Below, one piece after another: positions 8,235 through 14,964 of a stretch of 24,684 bases of DNA. Positions within the stretch are counted from its first letter, which is position 1; each line of letters opens with the position of its first letter. Made by a program: the position numbers and the translations under genes. The notes under the pieces were generated by a model. That model saw only the letters and a program-made list of their open reading frames with translations, was not told where the DNA came from and made no database searches. Source of the DNA: Chloroflexota bacterium. GTDB taxonomy: Bacteria; Chloroflexota; Limnocylindria; QHBO01. The stretch covers positions 1 to 24,684 of the forward strand of contig VBKA01000053.1 in the NCBI GenBank assembly GCA_005879815.1. The letters are read 5' to 3'.

Positions 8235-8350
8235 AGGCCGATCGACCGCGGGTCAGATTAGGAGGCGTCGGGGGAGGGGCCCGCAGCGCGTTGCGAAGCC
8301 GCGCAAGGGCTCCTTCCCCGGCGCCATCAACTCCCTGGGTCGATCGGTCT
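8235..8350 (+). ncRNA. candidate structured RNA or very large stem-loop downstream of mrp
   Basis: An outer perfect inverted repeat CCGATCGACC (8238-8247) / GGTCGATCGG (8338-8347) extends to 8235/8350 through one G-T pair. An inner stem of 19 continuous pairs joins 8264-8282 to 8307-8325, with 16 Watson-Crick pairs and three G-U pairs when read as plus-strand RNA. An apical stem GCGCG/CGCGC sits at 8286-8290/8300-8304. Between outer and inner stems lies an internal bubble (8248-8260 / 8329-8337). All wobbles are G-U on the plus strand and become A-C mismatches on the minus strand, which suggests a plus-strand transcript. The other reading is the terminator of mrp, whose stop codon (8349-8351) touches the right arm. 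No RNA family is recognised. Confidence 0.5.
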
Positions 8351-9434
8351 AACCGGCCGCCGCCATGGCATATGGTTCGGCCACCACGCTGATGCGGCCC
8401 GCGATGGTGCGCGCAACCTCGCGCATCGCCTGCCCGGCGCGCGAGTGATCCGCATCCGGATGCTGGGTCGAGGTGATCGGTACACCGGCGTCACCTCCCG
8501 CGCGGACGCCTGGCTCGAGCGGGATGCGCCCGAGCACGTCCAGCTCGAGCTCGCGGGCGATCTTCTCGCCACCGCCCGACCCGAAGATGTCGTGCTCCTC
8601 GCCGCAGTTGGGGCAGATGAAGCCGCTCATGTTCTCGATGACGCCCAGGGTCCGCACGTTCACCTTGGTGAACATGGCGATTGCCTTGCGCGCGTCGGCC
8701 AACGAGACCTCCTGGGGCGTGGTGACGATCACCGCGCCGCTCAGCGGGATCAACTGGCTGAGGGAGAGCGCGGCATCGCCGGTTCCCGGCGGGAGGTCGA
8801 CGACCAGGTAGTCGAGCTCGCCCCAGTCCACGTCGCGCAGGAACTGCTGGATCGCGGAGTGGATGAGCGGGCCGCGCCAGATGACCGGCGCATCCCCGGT
8901 GAGGAAGTACTGGATGCTCATCATCGTCACGCCGTGGCTGATCACGGGGTTGACGCGCCCGCCGGCGCCGGTCACGTGAGCCCCCATGGTCCCCATCATG
9001 AGCGGCACGTTGGGGCCGGTGATATCGGCGTCCAATAGCCCGACCCGGGCACCGTCCCTGGCCAATGAGACCGCCAGGTTGACCGCCACCGTGGTCTTGC
9101 CTACCCCGCCCTTGCCGGAGGCAACTGCGATCGTGTTCTTGACGCCGGGGATGAGGTCAGCAGCCGGGCCGCCGAACGAGCGCTTCACGTTGCTGGCCCA
9201 GTCGACCTTCACCGTCTCGGCTCCCAGCGCCTCGAGGCCGGTCACGATCTCGTCCTCGATCTTGGCCTTGAGCGGGCAGGCAGGCGTGGTGAGCTCCACG
9301 GTGAGCGCCACGTGCGGGCCGGTGATCTCGACGTTCTTGACCATCCCTAGGGAGACGAGGTCCCGGCCGATCTCCGGGTCCTTGACCTTCCCGAGGGCGG
9401 TCATGATGTTCTCGTTGCTGAGCAGGTCAGGCAT
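8349..9434 (-). CDS. mrp: Mrp/ApbC-family iron-sulfur cluster carrier ATPase
   Basis: Cytoplasmic P-loop ATPase that binds and transfers Fe-S clusters to apo-proteins; 361 residues. The N-terminal MIP18/DUF59 domain (about 1-90) carries the conserved Cys at 53 (TPACPLK). The deviant Walker A ASGKGGVGKTT is at 105-115, followed by DADITGPNVP and the DLPPGTGD motif at 213-220. The cluster-binding CPNC pair is C274/C277. Domain order and length match bacterial Mrp. A possible TACGCT -10 box and an AAAGGA ribosome binding site lie in the 90-base gap upstream. The large stem-loop follows the stop codon at once and could end transcription. The C-terminal 25 residues beyond the ATPase fold are Ala-rich and unremarkable. 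Confidence 0.95.
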   Translation of the reverse strand: MPDLLSNENIMTALGKVKDPEIGRDLVSLGMVKNVEITGPHVALTVELTTPACPLKAKIEDEIVTGLEALGAETVKVDWASNVKRSFGGPAADLIPGVKNTIAVASGKGGVGKTTVAVNLAVSLARDGARVGLLDADITGPNVPLMMGTMGAHVTGAGGRVNPVISHGVTMMSIQYFLTGDAPVIWRGPLIHSAIQQFLRDVDWGELDYLVVDLPPGTGDAALSLSQLIPLSGAVIVTTPQEVSLADARKAIAMFTKVNVRTLGVIENMSGFICPNCGEEHDIFGSGGGEKIARELELDVLGRIPLEPGVRAGGDAGVPITSTQHPDADHSRAGQAMREVARTIAGRISVVAEPYAMAAAG

Positions 9435-9524
9435 GAAGAGCTCGGATTCCTTTCGAGCAAGCGTGTCCGGGGCCGATCGAGCGTAACAGAGCCCGACGCC
9501 GAACGGATACGACTTTTGTTGATG

Positions 9525-10394
9525 CTAGGGCAGGCCGTCGAAGAGGTCGGATTCCACGGGCCGATTTCCGCCGGCGGGCACGGGAAGGTTGCTGCGAGCC
9601 AGGCGATACGACTCGGTCGCCAGGTATTGGCGGCTGGCCGACGGGTCCCAGTCGTGGAACGGCCCTGCGGAGCCGGTCTGCGAGACGTGGCGCGCGATGG
9701 CCGCCAGCTTGAGATCCGCCAGCTCGCCGAGGTCGAGGGTGATCGTCTCGGCCCCGTCGGGTGATCCGTAGCCGCCCCCGATGCGGGCGAGGCCGAGCGC
9801 GGCCACCTGCGAGACCGGAACGACCAGGTGATAGAGCTTGGCGGCACGCCAGGCGACCTGGTCCTCCTCGATGTCGTCCTCGTAGGTGAGCGGCTCCGCG
9901 GCCGCCGCGAAGGCCGCGGTCACCGCCCGCGAGATCACCGCGTGGTCGGCATCGCCGGTGACGCCATCGGGGCCGAAGCTGAGGATCACCTCCGGCCGAT
10001 GCATGCGGATCGGCTCCACGATGCGGCTCACCAGGAGGTCGAAATCGACCTCGCTGAGCTCGTCCTCGGCGTAGTCGAGCATGCGCAGCACCCGGACGCC
10101 CAGCAGCGCCACGCTGCGGCGCAGCTCGTCCTCCCGGATGGTGTCGATGTTCCGCCACACGATGGCATCGGTCTTGGGATCGCGGTTCTTGCCACCAGGC
10201 GCCGGGGACTTCCGGGCCAGCCGCGGGTCGAAGACGCCGCGGGTGGCGCACACCACCACGACATACGCGCCCTCCGACGCCACGCGGGCGATGGCGCCGC
10301 CGAATCCGAACGCCTCGTCGCCCGGATGGGCGACCACCACCATCAGGCTGCGGGCGGGATTTCGCTCGCGAACCGGCCGCCAGATCGAGGACAC
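9525..10394 (-). CDS. PIG-L/LmbE-family deacetylase with altered active-site motif
   Basis: Zinc-dependent N-acyl deacetylase family (GlcNAc-PI de-N-acetylase, MshB, BshB relatives), 289 residues. The usual AHPDDE motif reads AHPGDE (H23, G25, D26). The Zn ligands H23 and D26 are kept, but the aspartate that is the general base in MshB is Gly25. The third ligand region reads GDADH (H149 kept; the preceding His of the usual GHPDH is Asp146). The substrate may therefore be different, or activity reduced, although HPGDE variants are known in the family. GTG 10394 is chosen because a TAGACT box ends seven bases upstream; ATG 10343 is the alternative. It follows the second deaminase gene by 18 bases on the same strand. 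Confidence 0.85.
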   Translation of the reverse strand: MSSIWRPVRERNPARSLMVVVAHPGDEAFGFGGAIARVASEGAYVVVVCATRGVFDPRLARKSPAPGGKNRDPKTDAIVWRNIDTIREDELRRSVALLGVRVLRMLDYAEDELSEVDFDLLVSRIVEPIRMHRPEVILSFGPDGVTGDADHAVISRAVTAAFAAAAEPLTYEDDIEEDQVAWRAAKLYHLVVPVSQVAALGLARIGGGYGSPDGAETITLDLGELADLKLAAIARHVSQTGSAGPFHDWDPSASRQYLATESYRLARSNLPVPAGGNRPVESDLFDGLP

Positions 10395-10401
10395 GGCGGC
10401 G

Positions 10402-10407
10402 AGTCTA
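10402..10407 (-). promoter_or_regulatory. -10 box of a leaderless promoter for the PIG-L gene
   Basis: TAGACT on the minus strand, seven bases before GTG 10394 and inside the 18-base gap after the upstream deaminase gene. No ribosome binding site is present. Confidence 0.45.
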
Positions 10408-10412
10408 GCAGC

Positions 10413-11480
10413 CTAAACCTCGAGCTCGACGGGCAAGGCGGCGTGCCCGTTGGCGGCCGGAATCGGCTCCCGATTGAGCTCAATCGGCGGCGCCGGATCC
10501 ACGAAGCTGGCCCGGTTCGCGGTCGCCAGCGCGGCCTCCACCTCCTCGAGCGACAGGATCTCGTTGCGCAGAAGGAGCCCGATCTCGTCGCGCAGATAGG
10601 AGCGCAGCATCTCCGGACCATCGGTCGAAAGCGCGAACGAGACACCGTGCTCGACGAGGCTGCGGAGGATGTAGCGCATCTCCGCCAGATCGCGCACCAC
10701 GCGGGTGTTCAGGTTCGAGGTCGGACATACCTCCAGGACAATGCCGCGCTCGCGCAGCATGGCCATCACCCTGGGGTCGTAGACGCTCTTGACTCCGTGG
10801 CCGATGCGCTCGGGGTCGAGCGCCTCGATCGCGTTGCGCACCTCCTCGGGGCCGCCCGTCTCCCCGGCGTGCACCGTGACCCCAAGGCCCGCCCGCCGGC
10901 ACTCGGCGAGCACCTCGCGGTAGTCCGAGAAGCGAAAGGCCGGTTCCTCTGGCCCGGCGATGTCCACCGCCACCACGCCGCGGTCGCGCCAGGCGATCGC
11001 CTTGGCGGCAATGATCTCGTTCAGCTCGCGGGAAAAGCCACGGTCGAGGCAGAAGATGAGGCCGGCGCGCACCTGCGGATACTCGAGCACGGCGCGATCC
11101 ATGCCGCGCGAGGCGGCGGCGATGATGTGGTCGAGATCCTGCTCACCGCCACGGTTGCGCTTCATGGGGTTGAAGCGCAGCTCAATCCGCGTGATGTTGT
11201 TCTTGCGGTACGCCCCGCCGATGACTTCGTACACGCTGCGCTCAATGGCGGTGGGGCTCGACTGGATCAGCTCGGTCCAGTAGAAGAGGTCGAGGTACGC
11301 CTGGAAGGAGCGGCGGCGATGGGACGTGATCAGCTTCCGGAAGGCCCAGTAGTCCTTGGTCGGCAACCGGATGCCCTGGGCGTGGGCGATGCCCCACATG
11401 ATCGCCGGGGTGACGGCCGCGCCCAGGTGGACGTGGAGCTCGGTCAGGGGCGTGTGGTGGTCAAGCCTGGGTCGGGGCAT
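10413..11480 (-). CDS. adenosine-deaminase-family enzyme, divergent paralogue
   Basis: Amidohydrolase of the ADA/AMP-deaminase superfamily, 355 residues. Zinc and catalytic residues are present: H16/H18 in ELHVHLG, H204/E207 in VHAGE, H228 in GHG and D287 in STDGPE. The second Asp of the canonical STDD motif, which contacts purine N7 in ADA, is Gly288. The 50-70 region (AFRKLITSHRRRSFQAYLDLF) also differs from the first deaminase in the window. A changed substrate is likely; ADA relatives include adenine, aminofutalosine and modified-nucleoside deaminases. ATG 11480 follows AGAGGAG closely, and a TACACT box lies 29 bases upstream. It is probably cotranscribed with the PIG-L gene. The family is certain, the substrate unknown. 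Confidence 0.88.
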   Translation of the reverse strand: MPRPRLDHHTPLTELHVHLGAAVTPAIMWGIAHAQGIRLPTKDYWAFRKLITSHRRRSFQAYLDLFYWTELIQSSPTAIERSVYEVIGGAYRKNNITRIELRFNPMKRNRGGEQDLDHIIAAASRGMDRAVLEYPQVRAGLIFCLDRGFSRELNEIIAAKAIAWRDRGVVAVDIAGPEEPAFRFSDYREVLAECRRAGLGVTVHAGETGGPEEVRNAIEALDPERIGHGVKSVYDPRVMAMLRERGIVLEVCPTSNLNTRVVRDLAEMRYILRSLVEHGVSFALSTDGPEMLRSYLRDEIGLLLRNEILSLEEVEAALATANRASFVDPAPPIELNREPIPAANGHAALPVELEV

Positions 11481-11509
11481 GCTCCTCTGGGGTCGCCTGC
11501 GTTTGGCGG

Positions 11510-11515
11510 AGTGTA
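11510..11515 (-). promoter_or_regulatory. possible -10 box for the second deaminase gene
   Basis: TACACT on the minus strand, 29 bases before ATG 11480, leaves a short leader with a GAGGAG sequence. It faces the divergent TAGAAT box at 11532-11537, so the two promoters share the same 68-base gap. Confidence 0.35.
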
Positions 11516-11531
11516 CCAGCGGCGCCGGCGC

Positions 11532-11537
11532 TAGAAT
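11532..11537 (+). promoter_or_regulatory. -10 box for the zinc-ribbon protein gene
   Basis: TAGAAT (5 of 6 matches) ends 11 bases before ATG 11549, implying a leader of about five bases or fewer. No convincing -35 box is seen. Confidence 0.45.
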
Positions 11538-11548
11538 CGCCGGCGAGG

Positions 11549-11959
11549 ATGAACATCAAGGGCTTCATCGAGTGGATCGGGCACGACCTCGGCTCCGCCA
11601 CCGCAACCGTCTTTCCCTACCTGCTCTTCGGGCTGGTCGGCCTGTACGTCCTGTACTTGGTGCTCGGCTACCTGCGGGTCTCGCAGGTCGGGGTCGCGGC
11701 CCAGCGACATCCTGAGCCCGTGCTCGCGCTGCCGCCACCGCCCGCCAGCGAGGCGCACGGCCTGGCCGCGCCGCGAGGCGTCGCCTACTGCCCGACCGAC
11801 GCGCTGCAGTTCCCGCCCACGGCCCGGTTCTGCCCGATCTGCGAGGGGGACCTCATGGTCGACTGCGCGAACTGCGGCACCACCATCCGGGCGGCGGACG
11901 ACAGCTGCTATCACTGCGGAACACGCGAGATCTTCGCGCGCGTCTCAGCGGACGACTGA
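11549..11959 (+). CDS. membrane-anchored double zinc-ribbon protein
   Basis: A small 136-residue protein. One membrane segment at about residues 20-42 (FPYLLFGLVGLYVLYLVLGYL) is followed by a linker and a C-terminal pair of zinc ribbons. The knuckles are YCPTD, FCPIC, DCANC and CYHC, giving seven cysteines in CxxC-like pairs in the last 65 residues, with the first pair incomplete (a single C). I know no defined function. Such domains usually act as structural or protein-binding modules facing the cytoplasm. It precedes the CcsA-like gene by 47 bases on the same strand, so a link to cytochrome c assembly or a membrane complex is possible but unproven. Confidence 0.75.
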   Translation: MNIKGFIEWIGHDLGSATATVFPYLLFGLVGLYVLYLVLGYLRVSQVGVAAQRHPEPVLALPPPPASEAHGLAAPRGVAYCPTDALQFPPTARFCPICEGDLMVDCANCGTTIRAADDSCYHCGTREIFARVSADD

Positions 11960-12006
11960 CCGGGGCCTGATCGGCCAGGCATTCGGCGCGCATTGAGGGA
12001 GCAGAC

Positions 12007-12885
12007 GTGACCGCATCCGTCGTCCTGGGAGTCTCCGCGCTGGTGGCGCTCGCGGCAGCCGCCGCGCTCGGGGTTGCGGGCGTCGCGCTGCGACTGGCGC
12101 GCGCGGACGCCAGTCTCCAGGCGAGCACCGGGTCGGCGTCGACCTCCGTCGAGGCCGGAGGGAATCTCGTCGCGGATCTCCCCTATCGTCTCGTGCAGCT
12201 CGGGCTGATCCTGCTGCTGGCTTCGCTGGCAGTCACGGCCGTGATCACCGGCCACGCCCCCTGGACGAACCTGGCGGAGACAGCCCTGACCTTCGCCGCA
12301 GCTCTGCTGGCAGGCTATCTGCTGGTGGCGCGCAGCGCGCCGATCCACGGACTCGCGGCGCCCGCCGCGCTGCTCGCCGGTCTGCTGGTTGGCTATGGCC
12401 TCGCCCTACCCAACGAGACCCTGCCCCTGGTGCCCGCCCTCCAGCAGCCCGTGCTGCTGACGGTGCACGTGGGTGCCGCCATCGCCTCGTACGGCGCCGG
12501 CGGCGTCGCCTTCCTTGCCGCGCTGAGCGAGATCGCCCAGCGCTGGAGCGGCGATCGCATCGCGCTGCTGCCGACCGCAGCCGTGTCGCGCCGGGCGGCC
12601 GGCATGGCGGTGATCGTGGCATTCCCGCTGCTTACCGCCGCCATCGCGCTCGGCTCAGTCTGGGCCAACCTGGCGTGGCGCTCGTACTGGAACAACGATC
12701 CCAAGGAGCTCGCGGCGGCGGCCACCTGGCTGGTCTACGCGGCCGAGCTCCACCTGGCGGGGCGGCGTGACCGATGGGGCGCGGCGGCTCCGTGGCTGCT
12801 GGTGCTGGGCTTCGCCGGCGTCCTCTTCACCTGGCTCGGGGCCGGGTTGCTGTTCATCGGTCAGCACGGATACGCCACCGGCTAG
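12007..12885 (+). CDS. CcsA/ResC-like cytochrome c assembly (haem-handling) membrane protein
   Basis: Polytopic protein of 292 residues with about eight membrane segments. CcsA-family landmarks are TNLAET (the TNLYES-like external loop), HVGAAIASYGAGGVAFL (first conserved His), the tryptophan-rich segment WANLAWRSYWNNDPKE, and the C-terminal GAGLLFIGQHGYA (second conserved His). The canonical WGxYWxWDPKE reads WRSYWNNDPKE, so one Gly and one Trp of the haem-presenting WWD motif are changed. Known CcsA proteins pass haem with CcsB/ResB to apocytochrome c outside the membrane; no ccsB is in this window. GTG 12007 has a GAGGGAG site five bases upstream. It follows the zinc-ribbon gene and is convergent with the LCP gene. 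Confidence 0.82.
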   Translation: MTASVVLGVSALVALAAAAALGVAGVALRLARADASLQASTGSASTSVEAGGNLVADLPYRLVQLGLILLLASLAVTAVITGHAPWTNLAETALTFAAALLAGYLLVARSAPIHGLAAPAALLAGLLVGYGLALPNETLPLVPALQQPVLLTVHVGAAIASYGAGGVAFLAALSEIAQRWSGDRIALLPTAAVSRRAAGMAVIVAFPLLTAAIALGSVWANLAWRSYWNNDPKELAAAATWLVYAAELHLAGRRDRWGAAAPWLLVLGFAGVLFTWLGAGLLFIGQHGYATG

Positions 12886-12890
12886 GCGGG

Positions 12891-12907
12891 GGCTCGTCCC
12901 GGGAGCC
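12891..12907. terminator. short hairpin between convergent ccsA-like and LCP genes
   Basis: GGCTC (12891-12895) pairs with GAGCC (12903-12907) across a seven-base loop, filling most of the 24-base gap. It could act in both directions but lacks T-runs. Confidence 0.4.
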
Positions 12908-12909
12908 GC

Positions 12910-13896
12910 TCACCGCGCGAAGAGGGCCCTCGCGTATGAGCGAATGGTCGTCAGGTTGGGCTCCTGGATCCAGCCGCGACCCGTCCCCGGTTCGATGCCA
13001 GTGAACCCCGCGAAGGCTGGTGGCGCCAGGACGCCGCCAATCACCCTGGCCTTGGCCGAGAGCCTGGCGATCTGGACGAAGGTGCTGACCTGCGCGAGCG
13101 GCATGTCCGTCCGCAGCGTCTTCAACGCCGGGATCAGCCCCGACAAGTGGATCTTGGTCTTGGGATTGACCAGCTTGCGGACGATGGCCGTCAGGATCAG
13201 CTGCTGCCGCGCCGCCCGGTCCCAGTCGCTGGTGGTGTGACGGCTCCTGGCGTAGCTGAGCGCCAGGTTGCCGTCCAAGTGCCTGCGTCCCGCCCGGATG
13301 TTGAGCCCAATCGACGGGTCGTAGATCGAGGCCGGCACGATGACGTCGATCCCACCGATCGCATTCACCAGCCGGCCGAAGTCCTCCATGTTGATTTCGA
13401 GGTAGTAGTTGATGGGCTGACCGATGGTCGTGGCGATCGCCCGCTTCATCGCGGCTTCGCCGCGGAAGTACGTCAGGGCGTTGATCTTCAGCGACCAGAC
13501 CCCGCCGTTGCCCGTCGGGATGTCGACCATGTCGCGAGGAAAGGAGATCATCGAAACCTGGGTGTGCTTGGCGTTCACGCTGAGCACGATGATCGAGTCG
13601 GTCAGCTTGCCCATTCCGCGCCTGAGCCGGGATGCATTCGAGTCGGTGCCCAGGACCAGCACGGTGATGCGCTTCGAGAGGAGCGGGCTCGGCTTTGGTT
13701 TCGGCGTGGGAGCCGGCGTCGGGCTGGCGGTTGGCGATGGGCTCAGCGTTGGGATCGGAGACGGGCTGGGTGTTGGCGAGGCCTGCGCGACCTGTTTCGG
13801 GGCCACCACCGCTGTGCAGGCGACCACTACCACGATGAGCACGGCGACCGCAACGATCCCGCGGCCGATCCAGCTATCGCGTGCCAGGGCAAACAT
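12910..13896 (-). CDS. LytR-CpsA-Psr (LCP) family cell-wall polymer transferase
   Basis: Membrane-anchored enzyme that transfers polyprenyl-linked glycopolymers to peptidoglycan, acting outside the membrane; 328 residues from ATG 13896. An N-terminal signal anchor (GIVAVAVLIVVVVACTAVV) is followed by a Pro/Thr/Ser linker of PSPT-type repeats at about residues 40-73, suited to crossing the wall. The LCP domain then shows VLVLGTDSN, GKLTDSIIVLSVN, MISFPRDM (catalytic-site Arg/Asp region) and LSYARSRHTTSDWDRAARQQ with its conserved arginines. ATG 13896 is preferred over ATG 13920 because TATCAT ends eight bases upstream, and ATG 13920 would overlap the divergent yjbQ start. Its presence argues for a cell wall bearing secondary polymers. 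Confidence 0.92.
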   Translation of the reverse strand: MFALARDSWIGRGIVAVAVLIVVVVACTAVVAPKQVAQASPTPSPSPIPTLSPSPTASPTPAPTPKPKPSPLLSKRITVLVLGTDSNASRLRRGMGKLTDSIIVLSVNAKHTQVSMISFPRDMVDIPTGNGGVWSLKINALTYFRGEAAMKRAIATTIGQPINYYLEINMEDFGRLVNAIGGIDVIVPASIYDPSIGLNIRAGRRHLDGNLALSYARSRHTTSDWDRAARQQLILTAIVRKLVNPKTKIHLSGLIPALKTLRTDMPLAQVSTFVQIARLSAKARVIGGVLAPPAFAGFTGIEPGTGRGWIQEPNLTTIRSYARALFAR

Positions 13897-13904
13897 CGGG
13901 CGGC

Positions 13905-13912
13905 ATGATACT
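13905..13912. promoter_or_regulatory. overlapping divergent -10 boxes of two leaderless promoters
   Basis: On the plus strand GATACT (13907-13912) ends six bases before the yjbQ ATG at 13919. On the minus strand TATCAT (13910 to 13905) ends eight bases before the LCP ATG at 13896. The two boxes share four base pairs, so polymerase could occupy only one direction at a time. Confidence 0.5.
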
Positions 13913-13918
13913 CGGTGC

Positions 13919-14332
13919 ATGCAATCCCGAGAGGTGACGGTCCGGACCGCCGGCGAGCGAGGGGTCTATGGCCTGACCGATGCCTGCGCCGGGTTCCTGC
14001 ACGACGTTGCCTCCGATCGCGACGGGCTGCTGCACGTCTTCGTCCCGCATGCCACCGCGGGATTGGTGGTGATGGAGCTTGGCTCGGGAAGCGAGCAGGA
14101 TCTGATGGAAGCGCTCGATCGGCTGCTGCCCCGTGACGACCGATGGGTCCACCGCCACGGCGCGCGAGGCCACGGCGCCGATCACCTCGTTCCGCTTCTG
14201 GCGGCGTCATCGGTCAGCGTTCCGGTGCTGCAGGGAGGCATGGCGCTTGGAACCTGGCAGTCGATCGCCCTCGTCGATCCAAATGCTGAGAAGACCTCGC
14301 GCCAGGTCCGCCTTTCGTTCGTCCCCGCCTGA
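13919..14332 (+). CDS. yjbQ: YjbQ/UPF0047 family protein
   Basis: Compact 137-residue protein with the full family signature: VPHATAGLVVMELG, RHGARGHGADHLVPLL with its metal-binding His cluster, and GMALGTWQSIALVD followed by VRLSF at the C-terminus. Some members show weak thiamine-phosphate-synthase activity in complementation tests, but the physiological role is uncertain. ATG 13919 is chosen because GATACT ends six bases upstream and the family normally starts about here; a long upstream open frame in this phase is antisense to the LCP gene and is not used. The GNAT gene follows after five bases, probably in the same transcript. Confidence 0.9.
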   Translation: MQSREVTVRTAGERGVYGLTDACAGFLHDVASDRDGLLHVFVPHATAGLVVMELGSGSEQDLMEALDRLLPRDDRWVHRHGARGHGADHLVPLLAASSVSVPVLQGGMALGTWQSIALVDPNAEKTSRQVRLSFVPA

Positions 14333-14337
14333 AGGAG

Positions 14338-14859
14338 ATGAGTTCAGGAGCCAGGGGCCCGGTTAACGTTCGCATGGGCAGTTCCACGGACGTGGATTCC
14401 GCGCTATCGATCTACCTGCGGTCGAACCTGGTTCGGCGGCACGGCCGCGCCATACCGGCAGAGCGCATGGAGCAGGTCGCCGATAACCTTCGCAACCCTG
14501 TTACGTGGTTCCTCATCGCGGAAGACGGAGGAGAGTCGGTCGGGATGGCGTTGGCCATGCCCGCTCGCGACGACGCCGGGGCGGGTCCGCTCATAGCGGG
14601 AGCTTGCTACCTCGACCTCATCTACGTGCTACCCGACCGGTGGGGAGAGGGTGTCGGTGGAGTCCTCTTGGACGGCGTCCTGGACGAAGCGCGACGGCGC
14701 GGGTATTCGCGAGTCCAGCTTTCGACTCACGAAGACAACGAGCGTTCGCATCGCCTCTATCGCAGCCGCGGCTTCTCGCCTGCGGGACTACCGCGAGTTA
14801 ATGACGCCGGCGATCGCGTTGGCGAGTGGGTTCGCAGCATCGACGAATCGAAAGGCTGA
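14338..14859 (+). CDS. GNAT-family N-acetyltransferase
   Basis: Acetyl-CoA-dependent acyltransferase of 173 residues, substrate unknown. The GNAT core is clear: LDLIYVLPDRWGEGVGG gives the beta4 strand and the pyrophosphate-binding loop (RxxGxG type), then LLDGVLDEARRRGYSRVQLSTHEDN and RSHRLYRSRGFSPAG give motifs B and the C-terminal strand. ATG 14338 sits directly after AAGGAG with almost no spacing, so the start could be the ATG at 14374 (residue 13); the N-terminal beta strand VRMGSSTDVDSALSIYL favours the upstream start. It lies five bases after yjbQ and is likely cotranscribed. Confidence 0.88.
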   Translation: MSSGARGPVNVRMGSSTDVDSALSIYLRSNLVRRHGRAIPAERMEQVADNLRNPVTWFLIAEDGGESVGMALAMPARDDAGAGPLIAGACYLDLIYVLPDRWGEGVGGVLLDGVLDEARRRGYSRVQLSTHEDNERSHRLYRSRGFSPAGLPRVNDAGDRVGEWVRSIDESKG

Positions 14860-14926
14860 CCTCTAACGGAAGCACCCCCTCATTACGTAGAAACCGGGCA
14901 GGGCGTGGAGCGGCCGCAAGGTGACG

Positions 14927-14949
14927 GGGTCGCAACTGATCAGCGACCC
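14927..14949. terminator. hairpin between convergent GNAT and DUF255 genes
   Basis: GGGTCGC (14927-14933) pairs perfectly with GCGACCC (14943-14949) across a nine-base loop, 16 bases from the DUF255 stop codon. It can serve both strands and has no T-run. The rest of the 105-base gap shows nothing else. Confidence 0.55.
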
Positions 14950-14964
14950 GTAGACGTAACCGGC

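Noticed and set aside
8251..8280. Similarity of GGTCAGATT...GCGTCGG to 21559-21577, near another gene's 3' end
   Set aside because: Only 16 bases match with an indel, and the second copy lacks the paired partner strand, so a shared RNA or repeat family is not supported.
6401..8392. A 663-codon open frame on the plus strand crossing permease 2 and the phosphoesterase
   Set aside because: It is an Arg/Pro/Gly-rich shadow of two well-supported genes in other frames, a common artefact of high GC.
9828..11534. A 568-codon open frame on the plus strand over the first PIG-L and second deaminase genes
   Set aside because: Antisense to two genes with intact catalytic motifs; composition is that of a shadow frame.
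13690..13800. Repeat-like DNA in the LCP gene as a microsatellite
   Set aside because: It codes the Pro/Thr/Ser linker (PSPT repeats) usual in wall-crossing proteins.
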